From Azospirillum endophyticum (GTDB taxonomy: Bacteria > Pseudomonadota > Alphaproteobacteria > Azospirillales > Azospirillaceae): 64,000 bases of DNA. Below are positions 18,841-28,924 of the stretch, piece by piece (position 1 is the first letter of the stretch; every line of letters starts with the position of its first letter). The notes under the pieces were generated by a model. That model was given only the letters and a program-made list of their open reading frames with translations, searched no databases and had not been told where the DNA came from. The stretch lies in NCBI RefSeq assembly GCF_016595245.1, contig NZ_JAENHM010000008.1, positions 101,549-165,548 of the forward strand, in the 5' to 3' direction. Both the position numbers and the translations under genes were made by a program.

Positions 18841-19260
18841 ATGGCCTATTGGCTGCTGAAGTCCGAGCCGTTCAAATATTCCTGGGACCGCATGGTCGCC
18901 GACGGCCGGACCCATTGGGACGGGGTGCGCAACCACCAAGCGTCCAACAATCTGAAGGCGATGGAGGTGGGCGACCGCGCCTTCTTCTATCACTCCAACG
19001 AAGGGCTGGAGATCGTCGGCATCGTCGAGATCGTCCGCACCTATTACCCGGATCCCAGCGACGAGGCCGCCCGTTTCGGCATGGTCGACGTGGCGCCGGT
19101 GATGCCGGTGAAGACGCCGGTGACGCTGAAGCAGATCAAGGCCGACCCGCTGCTGCAGTCGATGGCCCTGGTCCGCCAGTCCCGCCTGTCGGTCTGCCCG
19201 GTTGCCGAGGATGAATGGGCGCGGGTCTGCGACCTCGCGGGAGTGGGCGTCCCGGCCTGA
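18841..19260 (+). CDS. EVE domain-containing protein
   Basis: This 139-residue protein is almost entirely an EVE domain (PUA-like superfamily), a fold that reads modified bases in DNA or RNA. Typical segments are AYWLLKSEPFKYSWDRM, WDGVRNHQASNNLKAMEVGDRAFFYHSNEG, IVGIVEIVRTYYPDPSD and VTLKQIKADPLL. Length and order match the single-domain bacterial THYN1-like proteins. The ATG at 18841 is the correct start; the same frame runs further upstream through the YciI gene without a better signal. The ligand is unknown. The co-transcribed YciI gene and the nearby exonuclease and NUDIX genes give a loose nucleic-acid/nucleotide theme. Confidence 0.9.
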   Translation: MAYWLLKSEPFKYSWDRMVADGRTHWDGVRNHQASNNLKAMEVGDRAFFYHSNEGLEIVGIVEIVRTYYPDPSDEAARFGMVDVAPVMPVKTPVTLKQIKADPLLQSMALVRQSRLSVCPVAEDEWARVCDLAGVGVPA

Positions 19261-19363
19261 AGGATGGCGGAAATGGACGGGAAAGTGCGGAAAGCCGGCC
19301 GCCTCCCGTCGTTTCCGTGACCGGCCGTGCCTGCTCGACCACCCGCCCCCGGTCCGGGGGTGA

Positions 19364-20188
19364 TCAGGCCGTGGCCGTGATGACGTGCGCCTGGATCTTG
19401 CCGTCGACCCGGCCGCTACCGAACCGCTGTGCGATGGCACGGGCGACATGGTCGGTCACCTCGTCGAGGCGGCTTGCGTCCCGCGCTTCGATCTCGTGCC
19501 GCAGAGGGGTTCCCTTGCAGAAGCCGGTTGCCGGTTCCGCGGCGGAGGCTGCCTGGCTGCGGAGCGTCACCGTCTCGATCGCGATCCGGTGGAAACCGGC
19601 CGCATGAAGATCATCGCCGATCCGGTCCTTGTCGTGATAGCCGTGAGGTGCGCGGGCCAGGAAGCCGGGAGGGTCGTCGGGGAAGGCGGCCGCGATGGCG
19701 GCGCCGACGACCGCGGTGATGTCGTTCTCCTCGAGGCGATCCCAGACGCTGAACAGGAACCGGCCACCCGGTTGCAAGACCCGGCGCGCTTCGGCGAAGC
19801 CGGCGGGCTTGTCCGGGAAGAACATCGCCCCGAACTGGCAGACGACCCCATCGAAGCTGGCATCGTCGAAGGGAAGGCTCAGCGCATCGGCCTGCCGCCA
19901 CGTCACCCGGGGCGTGTCGAGACCGTCCATCGCGCGGTCGAGCATCGGCTGGCTGAGATCCGTCGCGACGATGGCGACATCGGCGGGAAGGGTTCGGGCG
20001 AGGACCCGCGTCACGATCCCGGTTCCGGCCGCCGTTTCGAGAAGCCGGCCCTGGAACCCCGCGAGACGTCCGGCCAGGTCGCGCGCGTAAGGCTCGAAGA
20101 GGAGCGGGCCGAGACAACGGTCGTAGAGCGCCGGAATCTCTCCCGCGAAGACTTTATCCGCCCCGGTCATGACGTCCACCCCGGCCAA
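19364..20188 (-). CDS. Class I SAM-dependent methyltransferase (UbiE-like)
   Basis: This protein of up to 274 residues has a complete class I methyltransferase fold: motif I LLETAAGTGIVTRVLA, the acidic strand-2 end VATDLSQPMLDRA, motif II FDGVVCQFGAMFFPDKPAGFAE, and motif III RVLQPGGRFLFSVWD. This is the UbiE/Methyltransf_11 pattern, used on many small molecules. The C-terminal part should shape the substrate site and gives no recognisable hint. The likely start is either the ATG at 20188 or a second ATG at 20170. It is convergent with the EVE gene and not in an operon with the small gene upstream. Confidence 0.85.
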   Translation of the reverse strand: MAGVDVMTGADKVFAGEIPALYDRCLGPLLFEPYARDLAGRLAGFQGRLLETAAGTGIVTRVLARTLPADVAIVATDLSQPMLDRAMDGLDTPRVTWRQADALSLPFDDASFDGVVCQFGAMFFPDKPAGFAEARRVLQPGGRFLFSVWDRLEENDITAVVGAAIAAAFPDDPPGFLARAPHGYHDKDRIGDDLHAAGFHRIAIETVTLRSQAASAAEPATGFCKGTPLRHEIEARDASRLDEVTDHVARAIAQRFGSGRVDGKIQAHVITATA

Positions 20189-20330
20189 TCGCCCAAAGGC
20201 AAAGCCTAATCCTCGCCGATGGCGGACGCGACGGGGATTTGGGGAAGGAGGGCCGCCTTCCTGGGCGTAGCCTTCGACGAAATGACGATGAGGGCAGGGG
20301 GCGACGCCGTTGCAACCGGCAGGCCGCTTC

Positions 20331-20555
20331 CTATTCTGCCGCGTCCTGCATCGTCGCGTGGAAGTCGTTGGTCGCTTGCAGCATGCGGCGGGCGATGTCC
20401 GCCATGCCGCTTGCCGAGGCGGCGGCGAGGGGGCCGGCCAATGCGCGAAGCGTGGCGTCGATGGCCGTCAGGCTGGTGCGGTCGGCCAGGCCGGCCAAGC
20501 GGTCGGTGGCGTCGCCGGCTTGGGGAAGATCGTTTGCGTTCGTGGTGCTGGGCAT
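20331..20555 (-). CDS. Small helical protein of unknown function
   Basis: This 74-residue open frame has no recognised family. It has a disordered start (MPSTTNANDLPQAGDATDR) and a helical, Ala/Met-rich second half ending MLQATNDFHATMQDAAE. AGGATC lies about seven bases before the ATG. In support of a real gene, a perfect CtrA-type box lies 60 bases upstream in the right orientation, with TATAGAATT between them. A function cannot be inferred; a small regulatory or chemotaxis-related protein would fit the context but is speculation. Confidence 0.5.
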   Translation of the reverse strand: MPSTTNANDLPQAGDATDRLAGLADRTSLTAIDATLRALAGPLAAASASGMADIARRMLQATNDFHATMQDAAE

Positions 20556-20614
20556 TGCGATCCTGCCGCCGATGATCGTTACCGTGATGCGGCAATTCTA
20601 TAGCGGCCGGCCGG

Positions 20615-20629
20615 TTAAGGTCGGGTTAA
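20615..20629 (-). promoter_or_regulatory. CtrA-type binding box
   Basis: Read on the minus strand, TTAA (20629-20626), seven bases, then TTAAC (20618-20614) is an exact match to the CtrA consensus. It is followed by TATAGAATT (about 20603-20595) and then the small gene at 20555. Confidence 0.6.
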
Positions 20630-20858
20630 GCGCGTGACCGTTCGTTACAGGATGGACATGACGCATGCTGCGGCATTGCGAAGCGCACATGCTGCGCCGC
20701 GGCGCGGCGGATGGTCGCGGCAAGGTTTCTCCACCGTCCGGGGCCGAGTGGCGCCGGACCGTGCGTGCCTTGGTATGCTTGGGGAAGAAACAGTCTCACG
20801 CTGCAAGATCAGCGACACAATCCTCCTTTGGTCGGGGGGCCTGCGGGGGCCGATTCGC

Positions 20859-20887
20859 TTGTTCGTCCCGCGACTTGTGTGGATAAT
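20859..20887 (+). promoter_or_regulatory. Candidate sigma-70 promoter of acsA
   Basis: TTGTTC (20859-20864), a 17-base spacer and GATAAT (20882-20887) give a good promoter about 80 bases before the acsA ATG. The remaining 20556-20968 gap holds no gene. Confidence 0.5.
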
Positions 20888-20968
20888 GCCGCTCAATTCC
20901 GGGCGGCGGCCCGCCGCCCTGCAACATCTTCCGGCCAATACCGGAAGCACCACGGGGGAATCGCACTC

Positions 20969-22909
<1,941 letters not shown>

Positions 22910-22927
22910 TCAGGGGGATGAGATGAG

Positions 22928-22961
22928 GGGGCGCTCCGCTTGGGGCGCCCCTTTCTTTTTT
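22928..22961 (+). terminator. Rho-independent terminator of acsA
   Basis: GGGGCGC (22928-22934) pairs with GCGCCCC (22945-22951), followed directly by TTTCTTTTTT. Confidence 0.85.
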
Positions 22962-22970
22962 GGCACGTCA

Positions 22971-23137
22971 GACCCCCACCCCAACCCTCCCCCGCTGGGC
23001 GGGGGAGGGAGCAAGTGCTTGTTCGGGAGAGTGGCGGCAGTCCCTCCCCCGCCCAGTTCTCGCACAAAGCTTCGCTTTGTGCTGACGCGGCAGGCGGACC
23101 GTAGGTCCGCTGAGAGCGGGGGAGGTTAGGTGGGGGC
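22971..23137. repeat. Palindromic intergenic repeat, copy 1
   Basis: The element begins GACCCCCACCCCAACCCTCC and ends GGGGGAGGTTAGGTGGGGGC, so its ends are near-perfect inverted repeats. Inside are a CCCCCGC/GCGGGGG hairpin, a perfect 9-bp hairpin GCACAAAGC-TTC-GCTTTGTGC (23062-23082), and a 7-bp hairpin GCGGACC-GTA-GGTCCGC (23094-23110). It lies between convergent genes. A close copy is at 41357-41519 and a shorter relative at 27985-28087. Confidence 0.8.
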
Positions 23138-23172
23138 ACCGTAAGCCGAGTACTTCAACATCACGACCACAG

Positions 23173-23667
23173 TCACCGCTCCGGCAGCGACAGCGGCGCG
23201 GCTGGGGAGATGGCGAAGGCGGTGGGGGAGGGGTGGCGCTCGACGATCCGCTTGCGGGCCTCTTCCGCGCTGTCCGCGGCGACGGCGTAGGTGCGCATGC
23301 CGGTCCAGGGGGCGGTGGCGTCCAGCGCCTCCACCGCGACATACCACAGCGGGCCGCCGGACCGGGCGACGCGATCGACGCAATGGAACTCCATCGGCGC
23401 CAGCGCGTCGTCGTCGGCCATGGCGGATTGCAGGGACAGGATTTCGCTTTCCGCCTCCGCCATCTCGCCGCGCAGGCCGGCCAGCGTCTCTTCCGTCTCC
23501 GCCCGGCGGACGGCGGCCAGCTTGGCGTAATTGGCATAGACGCCGAGCCGCTCCTTCAGCGCGGCGAGCTTCTCCGACTGGCGGCGGGCACGGATGCCGA
23601 GAATCCGTTCGCCCAGCAGGCCGATCCCCAGGCTGGTGACCGCTCCCAGAACCCAGACGACGGTCAT
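23173..23667 (-). CDS. Membrane-anchored coiled-coil protein of unknown function (partner 2)
   Basis: This 164-residue protein has one N-terminal membrane helix (VVWVLGAVTSLGIGLLG), a basic stretch and a coiled coil from about residue 28 to 88 (rich in Lys/Glu/Leu). A compact C-terminal domain follows with FHCVDRVARSGGPLWYVAVEA and WTGMRTYAVAADSAEEARKRIVE, which may be a small alpha-beta ligand or protein-binding fold. No family is recognised. The gene overlaps its upstream partner by four bases (ATGA), and the partner has the same helix-plus-coiled-coil plan. They are probably a membrane complex. Confidence 0.7.
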   Translation of the reverse strand: MTVVWVLGAVTSLGIGLLGERILGIRARRQSEKLAALKERLGVYANYAKLAAVRRAETEETLAGLRGEMAEAESEILSLQSAMADDDALAPMEFHCVDRVARSGGPLWYVAVEALDATAPWTGMRTYAVAADSAEEARKRIVERHPSPTAFAISPAAPLSLPER

Positions 23668-24218
23668 GGCGCCGCCGCTCCGGCCATCCCCTTTTCGTCC
23701 GCGCCCTCGCTGGAAACGGTCACGCCCACCCCCTCATGGAAGATGTTGCGGGTCACCGTCTGCGCGGCGGCGAAATCATTGGCCCAGACCTGAGCCTCGT
23801 TCCGGAAGCGCCAGATGGCCGGGTGGACCACCGCCTTGGCACTGGGCGCCTTGGCATCTGGCCGGCCGGTGAAGCCGGGGGCCATCGCCAGCCGGAAGAC
23901 GAAGCGGTTGCGCCCCGGCTCCGGCCGGCCGATCTCGTGGATGAAGCGGCGCGCGGCTGCGCTGCGCTTGCCGCTGCGGCGGTTGAGGATCAGCTTCTCG
24001 GCCGCCAGTTCCGCCAGTTTGGATTTCATCGCCCCGATTTCGGCCTGCATGGCTTCCAGCTCGTTGGCCTGGCTTTCCAGCGTGTCGCGTTCGGCGATCA
24101 GGATCGCGCCGCAGCGGCGGATCTCCCGGTCCGCCCGCAGGATCAAGCCGCGGCGGATCACCAGGAACAGCAGGGTGGCGCCGATGCAGAACAGCGCCAG
24201 CAGCATCTCCGACGTCAT
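23664..24218 (-). CDS. Membrane-anchored coiled-coil protein of unknown function (partner 1)
   Basis: This 184-residue protein starts with a membrane helix (MLLALFCIGATLLFLVI), then a coiled coil of about 50 residues (ERDTLESQANELEAMQAEIG and following). A C-terminal domain follows with RFIHEIGRPEPGRNRFVFRL, IWRFRNEAQVWANDFAAAQ and a Glu/Gly-rich end. The ATG at 24218 places the helix at the N-terminus; the reading from 24293 adds 25 unlikely residues. It is the first gene of a two-gene unit overlapping by ATGA. No domain of known function could be identified. Confidence 0.68.
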   Translation of the reverse strand: MTSEMLLALFCIGATLLFLVIRRGLILRADREIRRCGAILIAERDTLESQANELEAMQAEIGAMKSKLAELAAEKLILNRRSGKRSAAARRFIHEIGRPEPGRNRFVFRLAMAPGFTGRPDAKAPSAKAVVHPAIWRFRNEAQVWANDFAAAQTVTRNIFHEGVGVTVSSEGADEKGMAGAAAP

Positions 24219-24334
24219 ATGCGCCCGCCCGGCTCCACAAGCCATCTGCGCCGAACCCGGAACAGGCCGGCATGGTCGGGAGTTGTAGCGCAATCCGTCT
24301 TGGCACGCATCACAAGCAAACAGGATACAAGTTC

Positions 24335-24365
24335 AAAAAGAACGGCGCCCCGAAGAGGGCGCCGT
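24335..24365 (-). terminator. Rho-independent terminator of the TRAP solute-binding gene
   Basis: A 9-bp stem, ACGGCGCCC (24342-24350) with GGGCGCCGT (24357-24365), is followed on the minus strand by TTCTTTTTG. Confidence 0.8.
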
Positions 24366-24391
24366 CTTCCGTCAGGCAGGGAGCGAAGCGG

Positions 24392-25429
24392 TCACTTCCG
24401 CGCGGCGATGGCGGTCTGGGCCGCCTTCACCAGATCGGGACCGATCTGTTTGGCCCACTTGTCGAAGACCGGCTGGGTCGCGGTCTGGAAGGCCTTCTGC
24501 TCCTCCGGGGTCAGGCGGACCACCGCCACGCCCTGGGCGGCGATGTCCTTCAGCAGGCTGTCGTCCTCGGCGGTGATGCCTTTGCGGGAGATCGCCACCT
24601 CCTCGGCGGCGGCCTGGACGGCGGCGGCGCGCACCGCCTCCTGGTCGTCCTTCGACCAGCTGGCCCACACCTCCTTGTTGACCACGAAGATCAGCGGATC
24701 GGCGACATAGCCCCACAGCGTCAGGTTCTTCTGGCCCAGGGTCGCCAGCTTGGCGGCGACGAAGATCGCCAGCGGGTTTTCCTGGCCGTCGACGGCGCCG
24801 GTGGACAGTGCCGGCTGCGCGTCGGCCCAGCTCATCTGCGTCGGGTTGGCGCCGAGCGCGCTGAAGGTGTCGAGATAGAGCGGCGAGCCGACGACGCGGA
24901 TCTTCAGCCCCTTCAGGTCGGCCGGCGTCCGGATCGGGTGCTTGGAGTTGGAGATCTCGCGGAAGCCGTTCTCGCCCCAGGCCAGCGGCACCACGTCCTT
25001 GGTGGAAAGCAGGTCGAACAGCTTCTTGCCGACCTCGCCCTGGGTCAGGGCGTCCAGCGCCTTCTGGTCCGGCATCAGGAAGGGCAGGGAGAAGAGGTTC
25101 AGTTCCTTCACCTGCGGCGACCAGTTGATGGTGGAGCCGACCGCCATGTCGATGGTGCCCTGGCGGAGCGCGGTGAATTCCTTGGTCTGGTCGCCGTTCA
25201 CCAGCGAGGTGCCGGGATACATCTTGATGTTGATGCGGCCGCCGGTCTTTTCCTTGACCAGTTCGGCCCAGCGGTCGCCGCCGATGCCCCAGGGGAAGGG
25301 CTTGCCCAGAACGGTGGAAAGCTTGTACTCCGCCTTGTAGTCGGCAGCGTTCGCCGCACCGGCAACCAGGACCGGAACCGTCAGCGCGGCCAGCGCGATG
25401 CCGGCGAGCAGAGCCTTCAGCGATTTCAT
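24392..25429 (-). CDS. TRAP transporter solute-binding protein, DctP family
   Basis: This 345-residue periplasmic solute receptor belongs to the DctP family of TRAP transporters, which carry organic acids in symport with sodium or protons. A signal peptide ends at NAAD. The conserved arginine-bearing block DLKGLKIRVVGSPLY and the downstream SWADAQPALSTGAVDGQENPL are diagnostic. GGGAGGAAA lies about six bases before the ATG. No DctQ or DctM membrane gene is adjacent, so it is either an orphan receptor using a transporter encoded elsewhere or a sensory/binding protein. The ligand is not deducible, although the family usually binds carboxylates. Confidence 0.92.
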   Translation of the reverse strand: MKSLKALLAGIALAALTVPVLVAGAANAADYKAEYKLSTVLGKPFPWGIGGDRWAELVKEKTGGRINIKMYPGTSLVNGDQTKEFTALRQGTIDMAVGSTINWSPQVKELNLFSLPFLMPDQKALDALTQGEVGKKLFDLLSTKDVVPLAWGENGFREISNSKHPIRTPADLKGLKIRVVGSPLYLDTFSALGANPTQMSWADAQPALSTGAVDGQENPLAIFVAAKLATLGQKNLTLWGYVADPLIFVVNKEVWASWSKDDQEAVRAAAVQAAAEEVAISRKGITAEDDSLLKDIAAQGVAVVRLTPEEQKAFQTATQPVFDKWAKQIGPDLVKAAQTAIAARK

Positions 25430-25545
25430 GCTTGTTTCCTCCCAAGCGCCCTATACGAAAGATACGGACCGGGATCGTACAGATGGACGCAGGACTGTTC
25501 CACGCGCAATTTGGGAAGACCGTCCGCAGGCCGAACAATGCGGCC

Positions 25546-26172
25546 ATGCGGCTGGGCCTGACGCTCGGTGCTTGCGCCTGGCTGGCCCTGCCGTCCGCGG
25601 CGCTTGCCCAGACCTTGCCCAATCCGGCCTTGCCGCTGGGGCCCAACCCCAGCGAATGCGAGATCGAGGCGGCCCTGCTCGGCACCACCGGGCCAAATTG
25701 CCCGCCGGTGGCGATGCAGCGGCCTGCCGCCCCGCCGCCCGCCGCCGCCCCGCCCGCCGCATCGCCGCAGGCGGCACGTCCGGGACCGGTGACGGTGCCG
25801 CCGCTGCCCGGACCGGCGGCCATGCCGGCGCCGGAACTGCGCGCGGCCTTCCGGGTCGAATTCGATTTCAATTCCGCCCGCATCCGCCCGGAATCGCAGG
25901 CGATCCTGGACAGGCTGGCGACGGTGATGGCGACGGCCGGCGACACCCGCTTCCGCATCGTCGGCCATACCGACGCCGTCGGCGGCGACGCGGCCAACCT
26001 CGCCCTGTCCAAACGGCGGGCGGCGGCGGTGGTCGGCTATCTGGTCTCGCATCACCATATCCGCGCCGACCGGCTGGAGGCGTCCGGCATGGGCGCGCGG
26101 GAGCTGCTGCTGCCCGATCAGCCGAAGGCGGCGGGCAACCGGCGGGTGGAGATCGTCAATCTGGGGGGCTGA
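25546..26172 (+). CDS. OmpA-family peptidoglycan-binding protein
   Basis: This 208-residue exported protein has a signal peptide ending PSAALAQ, an Ala/Pro-rich linker (about residues 65-100) and a C-terminal OmpA domain. The OmpA domain shows VEFDFNSARIRPES, RIVGHTDAVGGDAAN, LSKRRAAAVVGYL and NRRVEIVN, so the peptidoglycan-contact Asp and Arg are kept. The ATG at 25546 was chosen because it starts the signal peptide; readings from 25432 or 25483 add an unlikely leader. It lacks a lipobox and so should be a soluble periplasmic or secreted protein. It is divergent from the DctP gene. Confidence 0.83.
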   Translation: MRLGLTLGACAWLALPSAALAQTLPNPALPLGPNPSECEIEAALLGTTGPNCPPVAMQRPAAPPPAAAPPAASPQAARPGPVTVPPLPGPAAMPAPELRAAFRVEFDFNSARIRPESQAILDRLATVMATAGDTRFRIVGHTDAVGGDAANLALSKRRAAAVVGYLVSHHHIRADRLEASGMGARELLLPDQPKAAGNRRVEIVNLGG

Positions 26173-26190
26173 CTCTTTTGGGGCCGGCAG

Positions 26191-26215
26191 GGAACCTTCG
26201 GCAGGGTGGGGTGTT
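26191..26215 (+). promoter_or_regulatory. Weak EcfG-like promoter before the cupin gene
   Basis: GGAAC (26191-26195), 16 bases, then TGTT (26212-26215) differs by one base from the alphaproteobacterial general-stress consensus GGAAC-N16/17-CGTT. It lies about 70 bases before the cupin start. Confidence 0.3.
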
Positions 26216-26284
26216 GCGCAGGGGCGCCAAAGGGCCTATCGGCCCTGCGCGCGCCGACCCTCCAATCCCTGACCGGGAGAGCCG

Positions 26285-26761
26285 ATGCCGGATCACACCC
26301 CCATTCCGATCGACAGCCACCGCATCGCCGACGACGAAATCGGCAAGCCCGCGGTCTTCGGCGCCATCCTGTCCGGCCAGCCGCTGGAGATACATCGCAA
26401 CATCTTCGAAGGCGATTTCGGCCGCTTCCGCTCGGGGGTGTGGCAGTGCACGCCGGGCCTCGTCGCGATGAAGGATTGGCCCTACCACGAGTTCTGCCTG
26501 CTGCTGTCCGGCCGGGTCATCATCACGCCGGAAGGCGGGAGCCCGCGCGAATACAAGGCAGGCGATGCGCTGGTGCTGCCGATGGGCTTCACCGGCACCT
26601 GGGAGATCCTGGAGACGGTGCGCAAATACTATGCGGTCCAGGCGCGCCAGCCTCTGCTGCGGCGGATGAAGGCGCGGGTGAAGGGCTGGCTGCGACCGGG
26701 GCCGGCCAAGGGGCAAGCGACGACCGGACAGGCAGGGGCGCAGCCCGGCACAGCGTTCTGA
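26285..26761 (+). CDS. Cupin-domain protein
   Basis: This 158-residue protein has a single beta-barrel cupin of the DUF861/cupin_3 type, as in ureidoglycine-aminohydrolase-like proteins. The core is WQCTPGLVAMKDWPYHEFCLLLSGRVIITPEGG followed by YKAGDALVLPMGFTGTWEILE. The second block lacks the metal-ligand histidine of classical cupins (only His in YHEFC and the glutamate remain), which is common in this subgroup. The last 35 residues are basic and probably disordered. It is cytoplasmic. It sits alone between an OmpA gene and lpxD, with no pathway context. Confidence 0.82.
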   Translation: MPDHTPIPIDSHRIADDEIGKPAVFGAILSGQPLEIHRNIFEGDFGRFRSGVWQCTPGLVAMKDWPYHEFCLLLSGRVIITPEGGSPREYKAGDALVLPMGFTGTWEILETVRKYYAVQARQPLLRRMKARVKGWLRPGPAKGQATTGQAGAQPGTAF

Positions 26762-26851
26762 TACCTCGCCATCCGCCGGATGCCCGTGTTAGGGTCCGCC
26801 GCGCCGTCCGGCAGGACGGCCCCGTGCGAGACTTTGACACCGGTGCGTTCC

Positions 26852-27973
26852 ATGACCCAGGCTCCCCGTACCCTGAACCAGATCGCCGAAGCGCTGGGCG
26901 CCGCGGTCGAAGGCGACGGTTCCCTCATGATCCGCCGTGCCGTCCACCCGTCGGAAGCGGAGGGGCCGGAGGATCTGGCTTTGGCGATGGACAAGGACCT
27001 GCTGGCCTTGCTGCCGGGCAGCCAAGCGGTCGCCGCCGTGGTCGCCGAAGGGGTGGAGGTGCCGGACGGCATCAGGGGCCGCATCGTGGTCAAGCGGCCG
27101 CGCTATGCCATGGCCGGGATGCTCGACCTCTTCGAACGGCCGGTCCATGCCGAACCGGGGGTGTCGCCGCAGGCCTATGTGGCGCCCGACGCGGTGGTGG
27201 CGCCCGATGCCTCCATCGCCCCCTTCGCCTATGTCGGTCCGCGTGCCCGCATCGGCGCCGGCGCCGTCGTCCTGCCGCATGTCACCGTCGGCGCCGACGC
27301 GGTGATCGGCGAAGGCTGCCTGCTGCATCCCGGTGCGCGCATCGGCGAACGGGTGGAGATGGGCGCCCGCTGCATCATCCATCCCAACGCCGCCGTCGGC
27401 AACGACGGCTTCAGCTTCGTCACGCCGGAACCGGGCAGCGTCGAATCGGCCAAGTCCACCGGCCGCGTCGTCGGCACCAACGTGCTGATCCGCCGGGTGA
27501 ACTCGATCGGCACGGTGATCCTGGGCGACGACGTCGAGATCGGCGCCGGCGCCACCATCGACCGCGGCACGGTGACGGCCACCCGCATCGGCAACGGCAC
27601 CAAGATCGACAACCTCGTGCAGATCGGCCACAACGTCCAGGTCGGCACCAACTGCATGCTGTGCGGCCATGTCGGCATCGCCGGCAGCACGGTGATCGGC
27701 GACCGCGTGGTGCTGGCCGGCAAGGTCGGCGTGGCCGACCATGTGACGATCGGCAGCGATGCGGTGGTGGCCGCCAATTCCGGCGTCGGCACGAACATTC
27801 CGCCGAAATCGGTGTGGATGGGCTATCCCGCCGTGCCGCGCACCCGCGCCTTCGAGCAGTACAAGGGCCTCGCCCGCCTGAAGCGCCTGTTCACCGACGT
27901 CTCCGACCTGAAGAAGCGCCTGACCGCCATCGACGGCGGGCCGGTGAAGGTCGAGGCGGAGCAGCAGGAGTAG
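26852..27973 (+). CDS. lpxD: UDP-3-O-(3-hydroxyacyl)glucosamine N-acyltransferase
   Basis: This 373-residue lipid A biosynthesis enzyme adds the second 3-hydroxyacyl chain to UDP-acyl-glucosamine from acyl-ACP. The N-terminal uridine-binding domain (about 1-100) leads into a left-handed beta-helix of many hexapeptide repeats. The catalytic histidine is in NLVQIGHNVQVG, and a C-terminal helix (YKGLARLKRLFTDVSDLKKRL) closes the trimer. The ATG at 26852 fits the family N-terminus (TLNQIAEALGA). It is not in the usual bamA-lpxD-fabZ-lpxA cluster: neighbours are a cupin and trmJ. It may therefore be a second, accessory lpxD, or this lineage has moved the gene. Confidence 0.93.
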   Translation: MTQAPRTLNQIAEALGAAVEGDGSLMIRRAVHPSEAEGPEDLALAMDKDLLALLPGSQAVAAVVAEGVEVPDGIRGRIVVKRPRYAMAGMLDLFERPVHAEPGVSPQAYVAPDAVVAPDASIAPFAYVGPRARIGAGAVVLPHVTVGADAVIGEGCLLHPGARIGERVEMGARCIIHPNAAVGNDGFSFVTPEPGSVESAKSTGRVVGTNVLIRRVNSIGTVILGDDVEIGAGATIDRGTVTATRIGNGTKIDNLVQIGHNVQVGTNCMLCGHVGIAGSTVIGDRVVLAGKVGVADHVTIGSDAVVAANSGVGTNIPPKSVWMGYPAVPRTRAFEQYKGLARLKRLFTDVSDLKKRLTAIDGGPVKVEAEQQE

Positions 27974-27984
27974 TGGGGAAGTTA

Positions 27985-28087
27985 GACCCCCACCCTAACC
28001 CTCCCCCGCCCAGCGGGGGAGGGGATTGCCGCCGCTTCCCCGTATATCCCCCTTCCCCGCCCAGCGGGGGAGGGTCGGGGTGGGGGC
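27985..28087. repeat. Palindromic intergenic repeat, copy 3 (short form)
   Basis: It starts GACCCCCACCCTAACCCTCC and ends GGGAGGGTCGGGGTGGGGGC, an imperfect inverted repeat about 25 bases long at each end. Two CCCCGCCCAGCGGGG hairpins are inside. It shares its ends with copies 1 and 2 but lacks their middle hairpins. It fills the gap between lpxD and trmJ. Confidence 0.7.
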
Positions 28088-28118
28088 AAGTGTTTGCCAC
28101 TCGAACCACTGTCGTCCC

Positions 28119-28895
28119 ATGACCTCCGGCCAGAACCCCACCCGTGAATCGATCCTTGGCGGCCCGGCCGTCATCCTGGTGCAGCCGCAGCTCGGCGAGA
28201 ATATCGGCGCCTGCGCGCGCGCGATGCTGAATTGCGGGCTGACCGATCTCAGGATCGTCAAGCCGCGCGACGGCTGGCCGAACCCGAAGGCCAATGCCGC
28301 GGCGTCCGGCGCCGACCTCGTCATCGACAATGCCAGGATCTTCGAGACGACGGCCGAGGCGGTCGCCGACCTGGAGTCCGTCTTCGCAACCACGGTGCGG
28401 ACCCGCGACATGATCCAGCGCTTCGTCACCCCGCGCGTCGCGGCGGGCGAGATGCGGGAACGCTATGCCGCCGGGCAGAAGGTCGGCGTCATGTTCGGAC
28501 CGGAGCGCACCGGGCTGGTCAACGACGATCTGACCCTCGCCCAGACGCTGGTCACCGTGCCGCTGAACCCGGCCTTCTCCTCGCTCAACTTGGCGCAGGC
28601 GGTGCTGCTGATCGGCTACGAGTGGTTCCAGGCCGGCGACCGCACCCCCGACCGCTTCCTGCACACCGGGCAGACCCGCCCGGCGACGATGGCGGAGCGG
28701 GTGAACTTCTTCGAGCGGCTGGAGGCGTTGCTGGACCGCACCGGCTTCTTCACCAGCGAGGCGAAGCGCCCGTCGATGGTCCGCACCCTGCGCAACGCCT
28801 TCGAGCGCATGGAGATGACCGAGCAGGAGGTGCGTAGCCTCCACGGCGTCGTCACCGCCCTGGTCGAGGGCGACAGGCGGAAAGGCGGGAGCTGA
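28119..28895 (+). CDS. trmJ: tRNA (cytidine/uridine-2'-O-)methyltransferase, TrmJ-like
   Basis: This 258-residue SPOUT-fold RNA 2'-O-methyltransferase probably modifies position 32 of tRNAs. The signature segments are VILVQPQLGENIGACARAMLNCGLTDLRIVKPRDGWP, VGVMFGPERTGLVNDDL and VPLNPAFSSLNLAQAVLLIGYEW, which form the knotted SAM site. The C-terminal helical extension (MVRTLRNAFERMEMTEQEVRSLHGVV) is TrmJ-like. The ATG at 28119 begins just after the palindromic repeat; a reading from 28026 would translate the repeat itself. No Shine-Dalgarno is clear. Confidence 0.9.
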   Translation: MTSGQNPTRESILGGPAVILVQPQLGENIGACARAMLNCGLTDLRIVKPRDGWPNPKANAAASGADLVIDNARIFETTAEAVADLESVFATTVRTRDMIQRFVTPRVAAGEMRERYAAGQKVGVMFGPERTGLVNDDLTLAQTLVTVPLNPAFSSLNLAQAVLLIGYEWFQAGDRTPDRFLHTGQTRPATMAERVNFFERLEALLDRTGFFTSEAKRPSMVRTLRNAFERMEMTEQEVRSLHGVVTALVEGDRRKGGS

Positions 28896-28924
28896 GGCGG
28901 GAATTACCGCTATAGTGGGCGTCC

